Source: Acidimicrobiaceae bacterium (GTDB lineage: Bacteria; Actinomycetota; Acidimicrobiia; Acidimicrobiales; RAAP-2). Taken from it: DNA of 38,126 nt. The position numbers and the translations under genes are program-made. This document shows, one piece after another, positions 25,690-33,149 of the stretch. Numbering within the stretch: the stretch's first letter is position 1; every line of letters starts with the position of its first letter. The notes under the pieces are model-generated. The model searched no databases and had not been told where the DNA came from. It was given only the letters and a program-made list of their open reading frames with translations. The stretch covers positions 1-38,126 of the forward strand of contig PKXA01000070.1 in NCBI GenBank assembly GCA_003133325.1, in the 5' to 3' direction.

Positions 25690-25709
25690 CTTGTTGTTCC
25701 CACTCTCAT

Positions 25710-27221
25710 TCAGGCCGGTTCGGCGATCGACTTCGTCTCGAGATACTCCTCGAATCCGGCGATCCCGGCCTCCCGGCCGATTCCCGACTGCTTGTAGCCA
25801 CCGAAGGGAACGTCCGGGCTGTACCAGAGCCCTCCGTTCACGCCGATGGTCCCCGTGCGTATCCGATTGGCCACCCCCACCGCCCGGTCCCGATCGCTCG
25901 CCCACACCGAGCCCGACAATCCGTAGGGCGAAGCATTGGCCAGCCTCACTGCATCATCGTCTCCGTCGTGGGGGATGACCACCAGCACCGGGCCGAAGAT
26001 CTCCTCCGAGCTCACCCGGGCCGCATTGTCGACTCCGACAATCAGGGTCGGTTCGATGAAGAAGCCCTTCTCGAGCCCGGGGGGACGTCCACCGCCGGTG
26101 ACAATGGATCCTCCTTCCTCTGTCGCCAGCCGAATGTACCCTTCCACCCGCTGGCGCTGGCGGGCATTCACCACCGGCCCGCAAATGGTGCCCGACTCGG
26201 TGGGATCACCGGCGGGAAGCTTCCCCATCACCGCCGCCGTCGCACTCACCGCTTCGTCGAACTGTTGTCGGGGGACCAGCAGCCGGGTGGTGATCGCACA
26301 CCCCTGTCCGGCGTGCGTGCACACGGTGAACGCCGCCACTGCACATGCGCCACGCAGGTCTGCCTCGTCGAGGATCACGAAGGCCGACTTTCCTCCCAGC
26401 TCGAGGAATACCTTCTTGAGGGTCTCTGCCGCCGACGCCATCACCTGCTTGCCGGTGGCGGTGGATCCGGTGAAACTCACCTGGTCCACCCTCCCGTCCA
26501 CCGTCAACTGTGCGCCGATGCGATGGTCGGATGACGTCACGATGTTGACCACACCGGCAGGGATGTCGGTCTCCTCGGCGATGAGTCGCCCAAGCACGGT
26601 GGCACACCAAGGTGTGTCGGGAGCCGGCTTCAATACCACCGTGTTGCCAGCCGCCAGTGCGGGGCCCAACTTGGCCAGTGTGATCTGGTGGGGCACGTTC
26701 CACGGAGTGATGGCACCGACCACGCCGGTGGCCTCTCGCCGGACCCAGCGATGGGAGAGGATGCCGAGCGGAGCGGCGTTGCCCAGGTCGGTCTCCCACT
26801 GATAGCTCTCGGCCAGGTCAGCTACCCACCCCAACGAGGCGACGGGGTCGTCGAGTTGTGCGGAATGGGTCAATGACACCGGAGTGCCCGTTTCCGCCAC
26901 CGTCATGGCCCGAATCTCATCGGCATGCTTGAGGAAGGCAGCCTGCAGTTGGCGGAGCCCCGCCACCCGTCGAGCCAGGTTGGTCGACCAGTCTGTTTCG
27001 TCAAAGGCACGTCGCGCCGATCCGATCGCGGCATCGAGATCCACGTCGTCGGCATCGGCCACCACCCCGAGGACCTCCTCGGTGGCCGGATTGATGGTCT
27101 CGAAGACCTTGCCCGATCGCGCCGGCCGCAACTGACCGTCGATCAACAGGCGCTCTTCGCCGACGATGGCGGCAGGGTTGGTGGCGGCAGGGTTGGTGGC
27201 GGCAGGGTTGGTGGCGCTCAC
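25710..27221 (-). CDS. Aldehyde dehydrogenase (NAD(P)+-dependent)
   Basis: The 503-aa product has the ALDH superfamily motifs ITPWN (Asn175), FTGSTATGK, LELGGKS with Glu274, and GQGC with catalytic Cys308. It oxidises an aldehyde to a carboxylate; the neighbouring P450s suggest it may act on a P450-derived alcohol or aldehyde, which is inference. The start ATG 27221 overlaps the stop of the HIBADH-type gene. The first 20 residues contain a triple NPAAT repeat from a 15-bp tandem repeat, likely non-functional. Mycobacterial counterpart by order: aldA, Rv0768. Confidence 0.94.
   Translation of the reverse strand: MSATNPAATNPAATNPAAIVGEERLLIDGQLRPARSGKVFETINPATEEVLGVVADADDVDLDAAIGSARRAFDETDWSTNLARRVAGLRQLQAAFLKHADEIRAMTVAETGTPVSLTHSAQLDDPVASLGWVADLAESYQWETDLGNAAPLGILSHRWVRREATGVVGAITPWNVPHQITLAKLGPALAAGNTVVLKPAPDTPWCATVLGRLIAEETDIPAGVVNIVTSSDHRIGAQLTVDGRVDQVSFTGSTATGKQVMASAAETLKKVFLELGGKSAFVILDEADLRGACAVAAFTVCTHAGQGCAITTRLLVPRQQFDEAVSATAAVMGKLPAGDPTESGTICGPVVNARQRQRVEGYIRLATEEGGSIVTGGGRPPGLEKGFFIEPTLIVGVDNAARVSSEEIFGPVLVVIPHDGDDDAVRLANASPYGLSGSVWASDRDRAVGVANRIRTGTIGVNGGLWYSPDVPFGGYKQSGIGREAGIAGFEEYLETKSIAEPA
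27168..27212. repeat. Three perfect 15-bp tandem repeats at the ALDH N-terminus
   Basis: GGCGGCAGGGTTGGT is repeated three times without gaps (minus strand encodes TNPAA units, residues 4-18). The unit keeps the reading frame, so copy number can change without disrupting the enzyme. Confidence 0.9.
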
Positions 27222-28084
27222 AGGGCCTCTTGTCCCGTTCCCACTCCGAAGATGTCATCACAACGATCTTCGGTAAGGGTCGCCATGGGCAGTGTGACTC
27301 CGAGGGTCCCCGCCACCTCGAGGGCGGCCCGAAGGTCCTTGTGGGCGAGGGCCGCCGCCGATCGCATGGCCGACACCAGTCCTTCATTGTCGCTTTCGGT
27401 GAACGGGGCCACCGTGGACCGGAACATCAGCGTTGACGCTCCTCCGATACGGGCGTCGCTGGCCTTGATCACCTGGGCCAGCTTGCCGAGATCGATGCCC
27501 GCGGCCTCGGCCAGAAGTTGGCCTTCGTACGCGGCCAGCCAAGATCCGTACTGGACCAGATTGCGGGCCAACTTGGCGGTGAGCCCGGCACCAAAGGGAC
27601 CCATGCGGACGACCAGGGAGCTGATGGCGTCGAGCACCGGGCGAACGTCATCGATGGTGGCGGGGTCGCCCCCCACCATGCACACCAGGTCCCCGCTGGC
27701 CGCTGCGCTGGGTCCGCCGCTGACCCCGCAGTCCACCACCGCCACACCGGCCTCAGCCGACTCGACCCCGATGGCCTCGATGCAACTTGCAGAGATGGTG
27801 CTCACGATAAGGACGGTGGTCATCGGCCCCGCGGAGGCCAGGGCTCCCTCGGGCCCGGACAGCACGGCGTGAACCTGGGCGTCATTGACCACCGCCACCA
27901 CCACCACATCTGAGCGCTGGGCCAGTTCGGCCGGCGAACCGGCTAGCACGGCCCGGCCGCGATACTTCTCGGTGGCTTCATCCCGTACATCGCAGACCAC
28001 CAGAGGGAGGACGGCGGCCAGCACGCTGGTTGCCACCCCGTCCCCGATGTCACCGAGCCCGATCACCCCGACAACCGGGACCAT
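27218..28084 (-). CDS. 3-hydroxyisobutyrate dehydrogenase-type NAD(P)-dependent oxidoreductase
   Basis: The ~288-aa product has a Rossmann domain with VGVIGLGDIG (GxGxxG), then the beta-hydroxyacid dehydrogenase signatures CGVSGGPSAAASGDLVCMVGG and the catalytic GLTAKLARNLV (Lys and Asn of the K-x3-N pair). It should oxidise a beta-hydroxy acid or reduce its semialdehyde; the substrate is unknown. ATG 28084 starts 3 residues before the Rossmann strand and is preferred; GTG 28114 would add 10 residues. It is the first gene of the minus-strand operon, divergent from the P450 operon. Mycobacterial counterpart: Rv0770. Confidence 0.88.
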   Translation of the reverse strand: MVPVVGVIGLGDIGDGVATSVLAAVLPLVVCDVRDEATEKYRGRAVLAGSPAELAQRSDVVVVAVVNDAQVHAVLSGPEGALASAGPMTTVLIVSTISASCIEAIGVESAEAGVAVVDCGVSGGPSAAASGDLVCMVGGDPATIDDVRPVLDAISSLVVRMGPFGAGLTAKLARNLVQYGSWLAAYEGQLLAEAAGIDLGKLAQVIKASDARIGGASTLMFRSTVAPFTESDNEGLVSAMRSAAALAHKDLRAALEVAGTLGVTLPMATLTEDRCDDIFGVGTGQEAL

Positions 28085-28142
28085 GACCGGTTCCGTACCC
28101 TCGCCTATCGGCACCAGAACACCCCCATCGATTCTTCGCGGC

Positions 28143-28191
28143 TCCGAGTGCCACTCGATTTGGACACGTGTCTGGACTATAGTGTGGACAC
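28143..28191. promoter_or_regulatory. Divergent promoter/operator region of the P450 and dehydrogenase operons
   Basis: Three signals sit in this gap: an inverted repeat CGAGTG-C-CACTCG (28145-28157), a 10-bp palindrome GACACGTGTC (28163-28172), and three TGGAC copies exactly 12 bp apart (28161, 28173, 28185). A TATAGT -10 box at 28178-28183 is 8 nt before ATG 28192, implying a leaderless plus-strand transcript. The TetR regulator two genes downstream is the obvious candidate binder. Confidence 0.65.
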
Positions 28192-28935
28192 ATGACTTCT
28201 CGCAATGTCGATCAACCTTCAGATACCGACCCGGTTGCCGTCCCCCACAGTGTCGGCCTCGACGACTACTCCGGCAAGTTCATCGCCGATTTCCAGTACG
28301 AAGACCTGTCGAGAGAGGCGTTGGTCCGCCTGGTCCGCGAATACGCCCAGGCCGTCCACATCCTCGATCGCTCCATGTGCGCGGCGATCAGCATGTCGCA
28401 CGGGGTGCAGGAGATGGAGCGCCTCGCCATCGAAGAGTGGCGCGGGGCGAGTCCCGTGTACGGGGAGCGCCTTCGCAAGATCATGGGCGTCGAGGGCAAT
28501 GACGTGGAGGCCATCTTCAAGGTGCTCCAACTCGACCCCGGTTTCCCTCATCACTATCTCGATGTGCGCTACGAGGTGGTCGACGAGAAGCATGGCTTCT
28601 TCGAACTCGCCTACTGCGGAGCCCTGATGGATGTCGAACCATTTGGCGACAAGATGGTGACCAGCATGTGTCATCACATCGAAGACGGGACATTCGATGT
28701 CACCGCCCAAGCCATCAACCCCAAGGCGCACATCCGGCACGTTCACCGACCTCCAAGGGTGCCGAGCGGCCGGTCTCCCCATTGCCGGTGGGAGCTGATC
28801 ATCGACGATGACAATGAGACGCTCCCCGAGGCCGACATCACCAAAATCACCCGGATGACCACTGCGGCCTCCTTCGAATTCCCACCCATGCGCGATGGAA
28901 CGCCACACAATCCGGGACACACACACTCTCCATGA
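28192..28935 (+). CDS. Unrecognised 247-aa protein heading the CYP51 operon
   Basis: I do not recognise this protein. It appears soluble, with no signal peptide or membrane helix. The N-terminal half (YSGKFIADFQYEDLSREALVRLVREYAQAVHILDRSMCAAI) is helical. The C-terminal half has clustered Cys/His (ELAYCGALMDVEPFGDKM, SMCHHIEDGTFDVTAQAINP, HVHRPPRVPSGRSPHCRWE), which could be metal ligands or a ligand pocket. This pattern resembles uncharacterised families found near steroid or lipid catabolism genes, but I cannot name one with confidence. ATG 28192 has no Shine-Dalgarno but a TATAGT box 8 nt before it. The stop overlaps the TetR start as ATGA. Confidence 0.8.
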   Translation: MTSRNVDQPSDTDPVAVPHSVGLDDYSGKFIADFQYEDLSREALVRLVREYAQAVHILDRSMCAAISMSHGVQEMERLAIEEWRGASPVYGERLRKIMGVEGNDVEAIFKVLQLDPGFPHHYLDVRYEVVDEKHGFFELAYCGALMDVEPFGDKMVTSMCHHIEDGTFDVTAQAINPKAHIRHVHRPPRVPSGRSPHCRWELIIDDDNETLPEADITKITRMTTAASFEFPPMRDGTPHNPGHTHSP

Positions 28936-29528
28936 TCGACGCACCGGTCCTCGAAGCCACCCGACGGCGCCTGACCCAACGCCAGGCCGAAGTCGTCCAG
29001 CAATTAGTTGACGCCACCGCCAAAGAGGTTGACGAAGAGGGCTACCCAGGCCTGACCGTCCGAAATGTGGCGCGACGGGCCGGTGTGGCTCCGGCCACTG
29101 CCTACAACTACTTCAGTTCCAAGGACCATCTGCTGGCCGAGCTCCTGTGGCGTCGCATGAATGCGCTTCCCCCGGTGGACGCTTCCGGCGACGCGCCGAC
29201 AGTTGAGCGATTGGTGGAGACCGTCCAGATGATGGCGCTCCTGACGACAGAGAGCCCCGCTCTGGTCGGTGCCTGCACCACCGCGCTCCTCAGCGCCACT
29301 CCTGACGTAAAACATTTACGGGATCGGATCGGTGCCGTGATCCATCAGCGGTTTGTGGCCGCGCTGGGCTCCGAGATCGATCCGACAGTTGTGCGAGTTC
29401 TGGAAACCACCTATTCGGGAGCACTCCTGATGGCAGGCATGGGACACATGACCTACTCCGAGGTGCCCACGTTTGTCGGCGAAGCCGCACGATTGATGAT
29501 GGCCGGTGAGCGGAGCACGTCCGCATGA
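28932..29528 (+). CDS. TetR-family transcriptional regulator
   Basis: The 198-aa product has a TetR N-terminal HTH (VVQQLVDATAKEVDEEGYPGLTVRNVARRAGVAPATAYNYFSSKDHLLAELL, residues ~20-72) and a variable helical ligand-binding domain. It is embedded in the operon by ATGA overlaps with both neighbours and probably represses one or both divergent operons; palindromes in the 28143-28191 region and at 33713 are candidate operators. The inducer may be the P450 substrate or an acyl-CoA, as for other lipid-catabolic TetR proteins. By order it corresponds to Rv0767c. Confidence 0.9.
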   Translation: MIDAPVLEATRRRLTQRQAEVVQQLVDATAKEVDEEGYPGLTVRNVARRAGVAPATAYNYFSSKDHLLAELLWRRMNALPPVDASGDAPTVERLVETVQMMALLTTESPALVGACTTALLSATPDVKHLRDRIGAVIHQRFVAALGSEIDPTVVRVLETTYSGALLMAGMGHMTYSEVPTFVGEAARLMMAGERSTSA

Positions 29529-30730
29529 CGACAACCACCTCTCGTGAGCCGCTGGTCTATAGCCCTTATGCCTACGAGATCCATGAGGACCCCTATCCGA
29601 TCTACGCCCGGCTGCGCGCGGAGGCGCCGGCGTACCGGAACGACGAGTTCGACTTTTGGGCGCTGTCCCGGCACGAAGACGTGCTGGCCGCGTTCCGCAA
29701 CGTAGACGCCTTCTCCAATTCCTTTGGCGTCTCTCTCGATCCCAGTGCTTTCGGACCGGACGCCCACAAAGTGATGTCGTTCCTGGCACTTGACCCGCCC
29801 CGACATACCCGGATGCGTTCTCTGGTGGGCAAAGGCTTCACCCCCTCCAAGGTGGCGCAGATGGAAGACCGGATCCGCGCAATTGCCATCGAGCACCTCG
29901 AGCCTGCCCTCGATATGGGTGAATTCGATTTCATCGCCGACTTCGCCGGCAAACTCCCGATGGATGTGATCTCCGAATTGGTCGGTGTGCCTCCGGTCGA
30001 CCGGGCCGAAGTCCGTCGGTTGGCTGATCTGGTCGTCCACCGCGAGGACGGACTGTTCGACGTACCCCGGGCGGGCATGGATGCGGCGCTCACTCTGGTC
30101 GGCTACTACCAGGACATGGTGAACGAGCGCCGTTCCGTCCGTCGGGACGACCTGGCCTCGGCATTGCTCGACGCGGAAATTGACGGAGACAAACTCACCG
30201 ATGAGGAGATCATCGCTTTCCTCTTTCTCATGGTGGTGGCCGGCAACGAGACGACCACCAAACTCTTGGGCAACGCCTGGTACTGGGGATGGCACAACCC
30301 TGACCAAGGCACCAAACCATTCGATGACCCCGCTCGCGTGGTCGACTGGATCGAGGAGACCCTGCGGTTCGATACCTCCAGCCAGATGCTTCTGCGTGTC
30401 ACCCGGATGCCTCTTGAGCTACACGACACCGCCATCCCCGAAGGAGCCAAGGTGCTGTTGTTGATTGGATCCGGCAACCGCGACGAGTCGGTCTTTCCCG
30501 ATCCGGAGCGCTATGACCTCGATCGGGACACCACCAAACTGATCAGCTTCGGAAATGGGCGTCACTTCTGCATGGGCGCACCCTTGGCTCGCCTGGAGGC
30601 GCGCATCGGGCTCGGTGAACTGGTGAAGAGAGTGGCGAGCTACGAGGTGGATCCGAGTGGAATGGCGCGAGTCCACTCCATCAATGTGCGAGGCTTCGCC
30701 ACCCTCCCGACCAAAGTCACGATCCGCTGA
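29525..30730 (+). CDS. Cytochrome P450 (CYP123-like by context)
   Basis: The 401-aa bacterial class I P450 has the I-helix oxygen-activation motif VVAGNETTT, the ExxR pair in EETLR, and the heme loop FGNGRHFCMGAPLAR with Cys349. It is soluble with no membrane anchor. Electrons would come from the 3Fe-4S ferredoxin encoded downstream. Position next to an SDR, CYP51 and ferredoxin matches cyp123 (Rv0766c) in M. tuberculosis; sequence identity cannot be measured here. The start overlaps the TetR stop (ATGA) and the stop overlaps the SDR start (TGATG). Confidence 0.93.
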   Translation: MTTTTSREPLVYSPYAYEIHEDPYPIYARLRAEAPAYRNDEFDFWALSRHEDVLAAFRNVDAFSNSFGVSLDPSAFGPDAHKVMSFLALDPPRHTRMRSLVGKGFTPSKVAQMEDRIRAIAIEHLEPALDMGEFDFIADFAGKLPMDVISELVGVPPVDRAEVRRLADLVVHREDGLFDVPRAGMDAALTLVGYYQDMVNERRSVRRDDLASALLDAEIDGDKLTDEEIIAFLFLMVVAGNETTTKLLGNAWYWGWHNPDQGTKPFDDPARVVDWIEETLRFDTSSQMLLRVTRMPLELHDTAIPEGAKVLLLIGSGNRDESVFPDPERYDLDRDTTKLISFGNGRHFCMGAPLARLEARIGLGELVKRVASYEVDPSGMARVHSINVRGFATLPTKVTIR

Positions 30731-31515
30731 TGTCTCGCTTTGAACCCCATCCCGAACTCCGACCCGCAGTGGTGACCGGGGCATCATCGGGCATCGGACA
30801 AGCAACCGCTGTCGCTCTCGCTGCTCTCGGTCACCCAGTGGTCCTCGGTGCCCGCCGGGTAGCACAGTGCGAGGACACTGCGGCTGAGATCCGCTCCAAT
30901 GGAGGTGACGCGTTCGCCATCCATCTGGACCTGGCCGACGGAGACTCCATCAAGCGTTTTGCCGCGGCTGCCACCGATACCCTCGGGAATGTGGAGATCC
31001 TGGTCTCCAACGCGGCACAGAACCGGGCCGGCAGCGTGCTCGACACCGATGCCGAATCGTTCGAAGACGTTCTCAGTGTCAATCTGGCCGGCACACACCG
31101 GTTGGTCCTGGCCATGGCTCCGGCAATGACCGAGCGCACCCGGGGTGACATCGTCTTCGTCACCTCTGATGTGGCTGTCTCGCCGCGACCGTCGATGGCC
31201 GCCTACGTCACCTCCAAATGGGGTCTCGAAGGCTACGTTCGCTCACTGCAGATGGAGTTCGAAGGGACGGGCGTCCGGGCCACCATCGTGCGTCCAGGCC
31301 CCACCTTGACCGGCATGGGGATGGACTGGGACCCCGAGGTGACTGCCGAGGTGATCGAAGAGTGGGCGGCGTGGGGGTTCGCTCGTCACTCCAACTTCAT
31401 GCGGCCCAAGGGTGTGGCCCTGGCCATCGTGGCCGCGGTGACCTTGCCACGCGGCACCCATGCCACCACCATCGAACTGCAACCGGAAGCACCGATTCGG
31501 GAGGTAGGACAATGA
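30730..31515 (+). CDS. SDR-family oxidoreductase (Rv0765c-like by context)
   Basis: This is a 261-aa classical SDR with TGASSGIGQA (residues 17-26), SNAA at 93-96, catalytic Ser146, Tyr159 and Lys163 (YVTSK), and an Arg-Arg after strand 2 (GARR, 40-43) favouring NADP(H). It probably oxidises or reduces the hydroxyl or ketone produced by one of the flanking P450s. It is coupled to both: TGATG with the upstream P450 and ATGA with CYP51. Confidence 0.9.
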   Translation: MSRFEPHPELRPAVVTGASSGIGQATAVALAALGHPVVLGARRVAQCEDTAAEIRSNGGDAFAIHLDLADGDSIKRFAAAATDTLGNVEILVSNAAQNRAGSVLDTDAESFEDVLSVNLAGTHRLVLAMAPAMTERTRGDIVFVTSDVAVSPRPSMAAYVTSKWGLEGYVRSLQMEFEGTGVRATIVRPGPTLTGMGMDWDPEVTAEVIEEWAAWGFARHSNFMRPKGVALAIVAAVTLPRGTHATTIELQPEAPIREVGQ

Positions 31516-32951
31516 CCATCGCTACGGATCGGCGCGAGCCGCCGCGAGTCTCGGGTGGCGAAGGGGACACCGGGCACCTCGAGGAGCTCCGCCGCGACCC
31601 GATCGCCCTGATGAACCGGGTCCGGTCCGAGTGCGGCGACATTGGCATCTTCGAGCTGGCTGACCGGGACGTTGTGTTGATGACCGGTGCCAGTGCCAAC
31701 GAATTCTTCTTCCGGGCCCCCGAGGAACAACTCGACCAGGCCGAGGCATACCCGTTCATGACCCCGATCTTCGGCGAAGGCGTGGTCTTCGACGCCTCCC
31801 CGGAGCGTCGTCGCGAGATGCTCCACAATCAGGCGCTGCGCGACAAGTTCATGCGGGGTCACGCCGCCACCATCTCCGACGAAGTGGAACAGATGGTGGC
31901 CGGGTGGGAGGACGAGGGGGAGATCGACCTCCTCGACTGGCTCGCCGAACTGACCATCTACACCTCGTCAGCTTGTCTGGTCGGCAAGCGGTTCCGGCGC
32001 GAGCTCGACAAGCGCTTTGCCCAGCTGTACCACGACCTCGAACAGGGGACCGACGCCATCGCCTACGTCGACCCCTACGCCCCGATCGAGAGCTTCCGAC
32101 GGCGCGACGCGGCCAGAGTGGGCTTGGTCGAACTGGTGCAGGGAATCATGGAACGCCGGGCGGCCGGCACTGGCTCTGATGGGCCCGGGACAGCTGATGG
32201 GTCGGGGACAGCTACCGCCGAGGACGATCGCGACCTCCTCGACGTGCTCATGTCCATCACCAACGAAGACGGCACGCCCCGGTTCCTCGCCAACGAAGTG
32301 ACCGGCATGTTCATCTCCATGATGTTCGCCGGGCATCACACCACCTCGGGGACGGCCGCCTGGACGTTGATCGAACTACTCCGCCATCCCGACATCATGG
32401 CCTCGGTCATCGACGAACTCGGCGAGCTTTACGCCGAGGGTGCCGAGGTCAGCTACCAGGCGCTGCGGGAGATGCCCCACATGGAGTCGGCCATCAAAGA
32501 AGCGCTGCGTTTGCACCCGCCGCTCATTCTGTTGTTGCGGGTGGCCAAAGAGGACCTCGGGTGCGATGGATACGCCATCAAAGCCGGCCAGATGGTGGGA
32601 GCCAGCCCCTCGGTCTCCAACCGGATCCCCGAGGACTTCCCCGATGCCGACTCCTTCGTGCCTGATCGGTATCTCGACCCTCGGGTCGAGGACCGAGCCA
32701 ATCCCTGGACGTGGATTCCCTTTGGCGCCGGCCGCCACCGATGCGTCGGTGCGGCCTTCGCCATGATGCAGCTGAAAGCCATCTTCTCGGTGCTGTTGTT
32801 GGACTGGGAGTTCGAATTGGCGCAGGCACCTGATACCTACCGAAACGACCACTCGAAGATGGTGGTGCAGATGCAGCAGCCGTGCGTCGTGCGCTACCGC
32901 CGCAAATCTGCTCGGCCGACCACCGACTCCTCCCCAGGCGCCGCATTGTGA
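31512..32951 (+). CDS. cyp51: Cytochrome P450 CYP51 (sterol 14-alpha-demethylase family)
   Basis: The 479-aa product matches M. tuberculosis CYP51 along its whole length: PRVSGGEGDTGHLEE, NEFFFRAPE, the B-C loop AYPFMTPIFGEGVVFDASPERR, LTIYTSSACL, the I helix MFISMMFAGHHTTSG, ExxR in KEALR, and the heme loop WIPFGAGRHRCVGAA with Cys411. Tyr80 and Phe82 correspond to Tyr76 and Phe78; Phe there is linked to preference for C4-monomethylated sterols. CYP51 removes the 14-alpha methyl of sterols; no sterol synthesis gene is in the window, so the real substrate is open. The frame extends upstream to 31218, but ATG 31512 overlaps the SDR stop. An insert with a 6-residue tandem repeat is at residues ~218-240. 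Confidence 0.96.
   Translation: MTIATDRREPPRVSGGEGDTGHLEELRRDPIALMNRVRSECGDIGIFELADRDVVLMTGASANEFFFRAPEEQLDQAEAYPFMTPIFGEGVVFDASPERRREMLHNQALRDKFMRGHAATISDEVEQMVAGWEDEGEIDLLDWLAELTIYTSSACLVGKRFRRELDKRFAQLYHDLEQGTDAIAYVDPYAPIESFRRRDAARVGLVELVQGIMERRAAGTGSDGPGTADGSGTATAEDDRDLLDVLMSITNEDGTPRFLANEVTGMFISMMFAGHHTTSGTAAWTLIELLRHPDIMASVIDELGELYAEGAEVSYQALREMPHMESAIKEALRLHPPLILLLRVAKEDLGCDGYAIKAGQMVGASPSVSNRIPEDFPDADSFVPDRYLDPRVEDRANPWTWIPFGAGRHRCVGAAFAMMQLKAIFSVLLLDWEFELAQAPDTYRNDHSKMVVQMQQPCVVRYRRKSARPTTDSSPGAAL
32178..32213 (+). repeat. Imperfect 18-bp tandem repeat inside cyp51
   Basis: GATGGGCCCGGGACAGCT (32178-32195) is followed by GATGGGTCGGGGACAGCT (32196-32213), encoding DGPGTA-DGSGTA. It lies in a surface insert between helices where the mycobacterial enzyme is shorter. 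Confidence 0.8.
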
Positions 32952-33145
32952 GAGTGGCTGTCGACCTCGAACTCTGTCAGGGCCACGGGGTCTGTGAATC
33001 CGAGGCGCCCGGCGTCTTCGAACTGGCCAAAAACCATAAGGTCACCATTCTCGAAGGTTCCCCCGGGGAGAACCGCCGGGCTGAAGTGGAAGCGGCCGTC
33101 CGCTTCTGTCCCACTACCGCTCTACGAATTGTCGAGGAGGACTGA
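32948..33145 (+). CDS. 3Fe-4S ferredoxin, P450 redox partner
   Basis: The 65-aa ferredoxin has Cys10-x2-His13-x2-Cys16 and Cys54-Pro. His in the second ligand position is typical of the mono-cluster [3Fe-4S] ferredoxins that pair with actinobacterial P450s, such as Rv0763c beside CYP51. The start is GTG 32948, overlapping the cyp51 stop (GTGA); a longer frame upstream lies in cyp51. It should carry electrons from a ferredoxin reductase encoded elsewhere to CYP51 and perhaps the other P450. Confidence 0.94.
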   Translation: MRVAVDLELCQGHGVCESEAPGVFELAKNHKVTILEGSPGENRRAEVEAAVRFCPTTALRIVEED

Positions 33146-33149
33146 ATCC

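Noticed and set aside
25936-26802. 288-codon plus-strand frame
   Set aside because: Antisense to the aldehyde dehydrogenase whose motifs are intact; composition Ser/Thr/Pro-rich as expected for a shadow frame.
31218-31511. Longer N-terminus of CYP51
   Set aside because: It overlaps the conserved SDR gene in another frame, and CYP51 similarity starts at ATG 31512.
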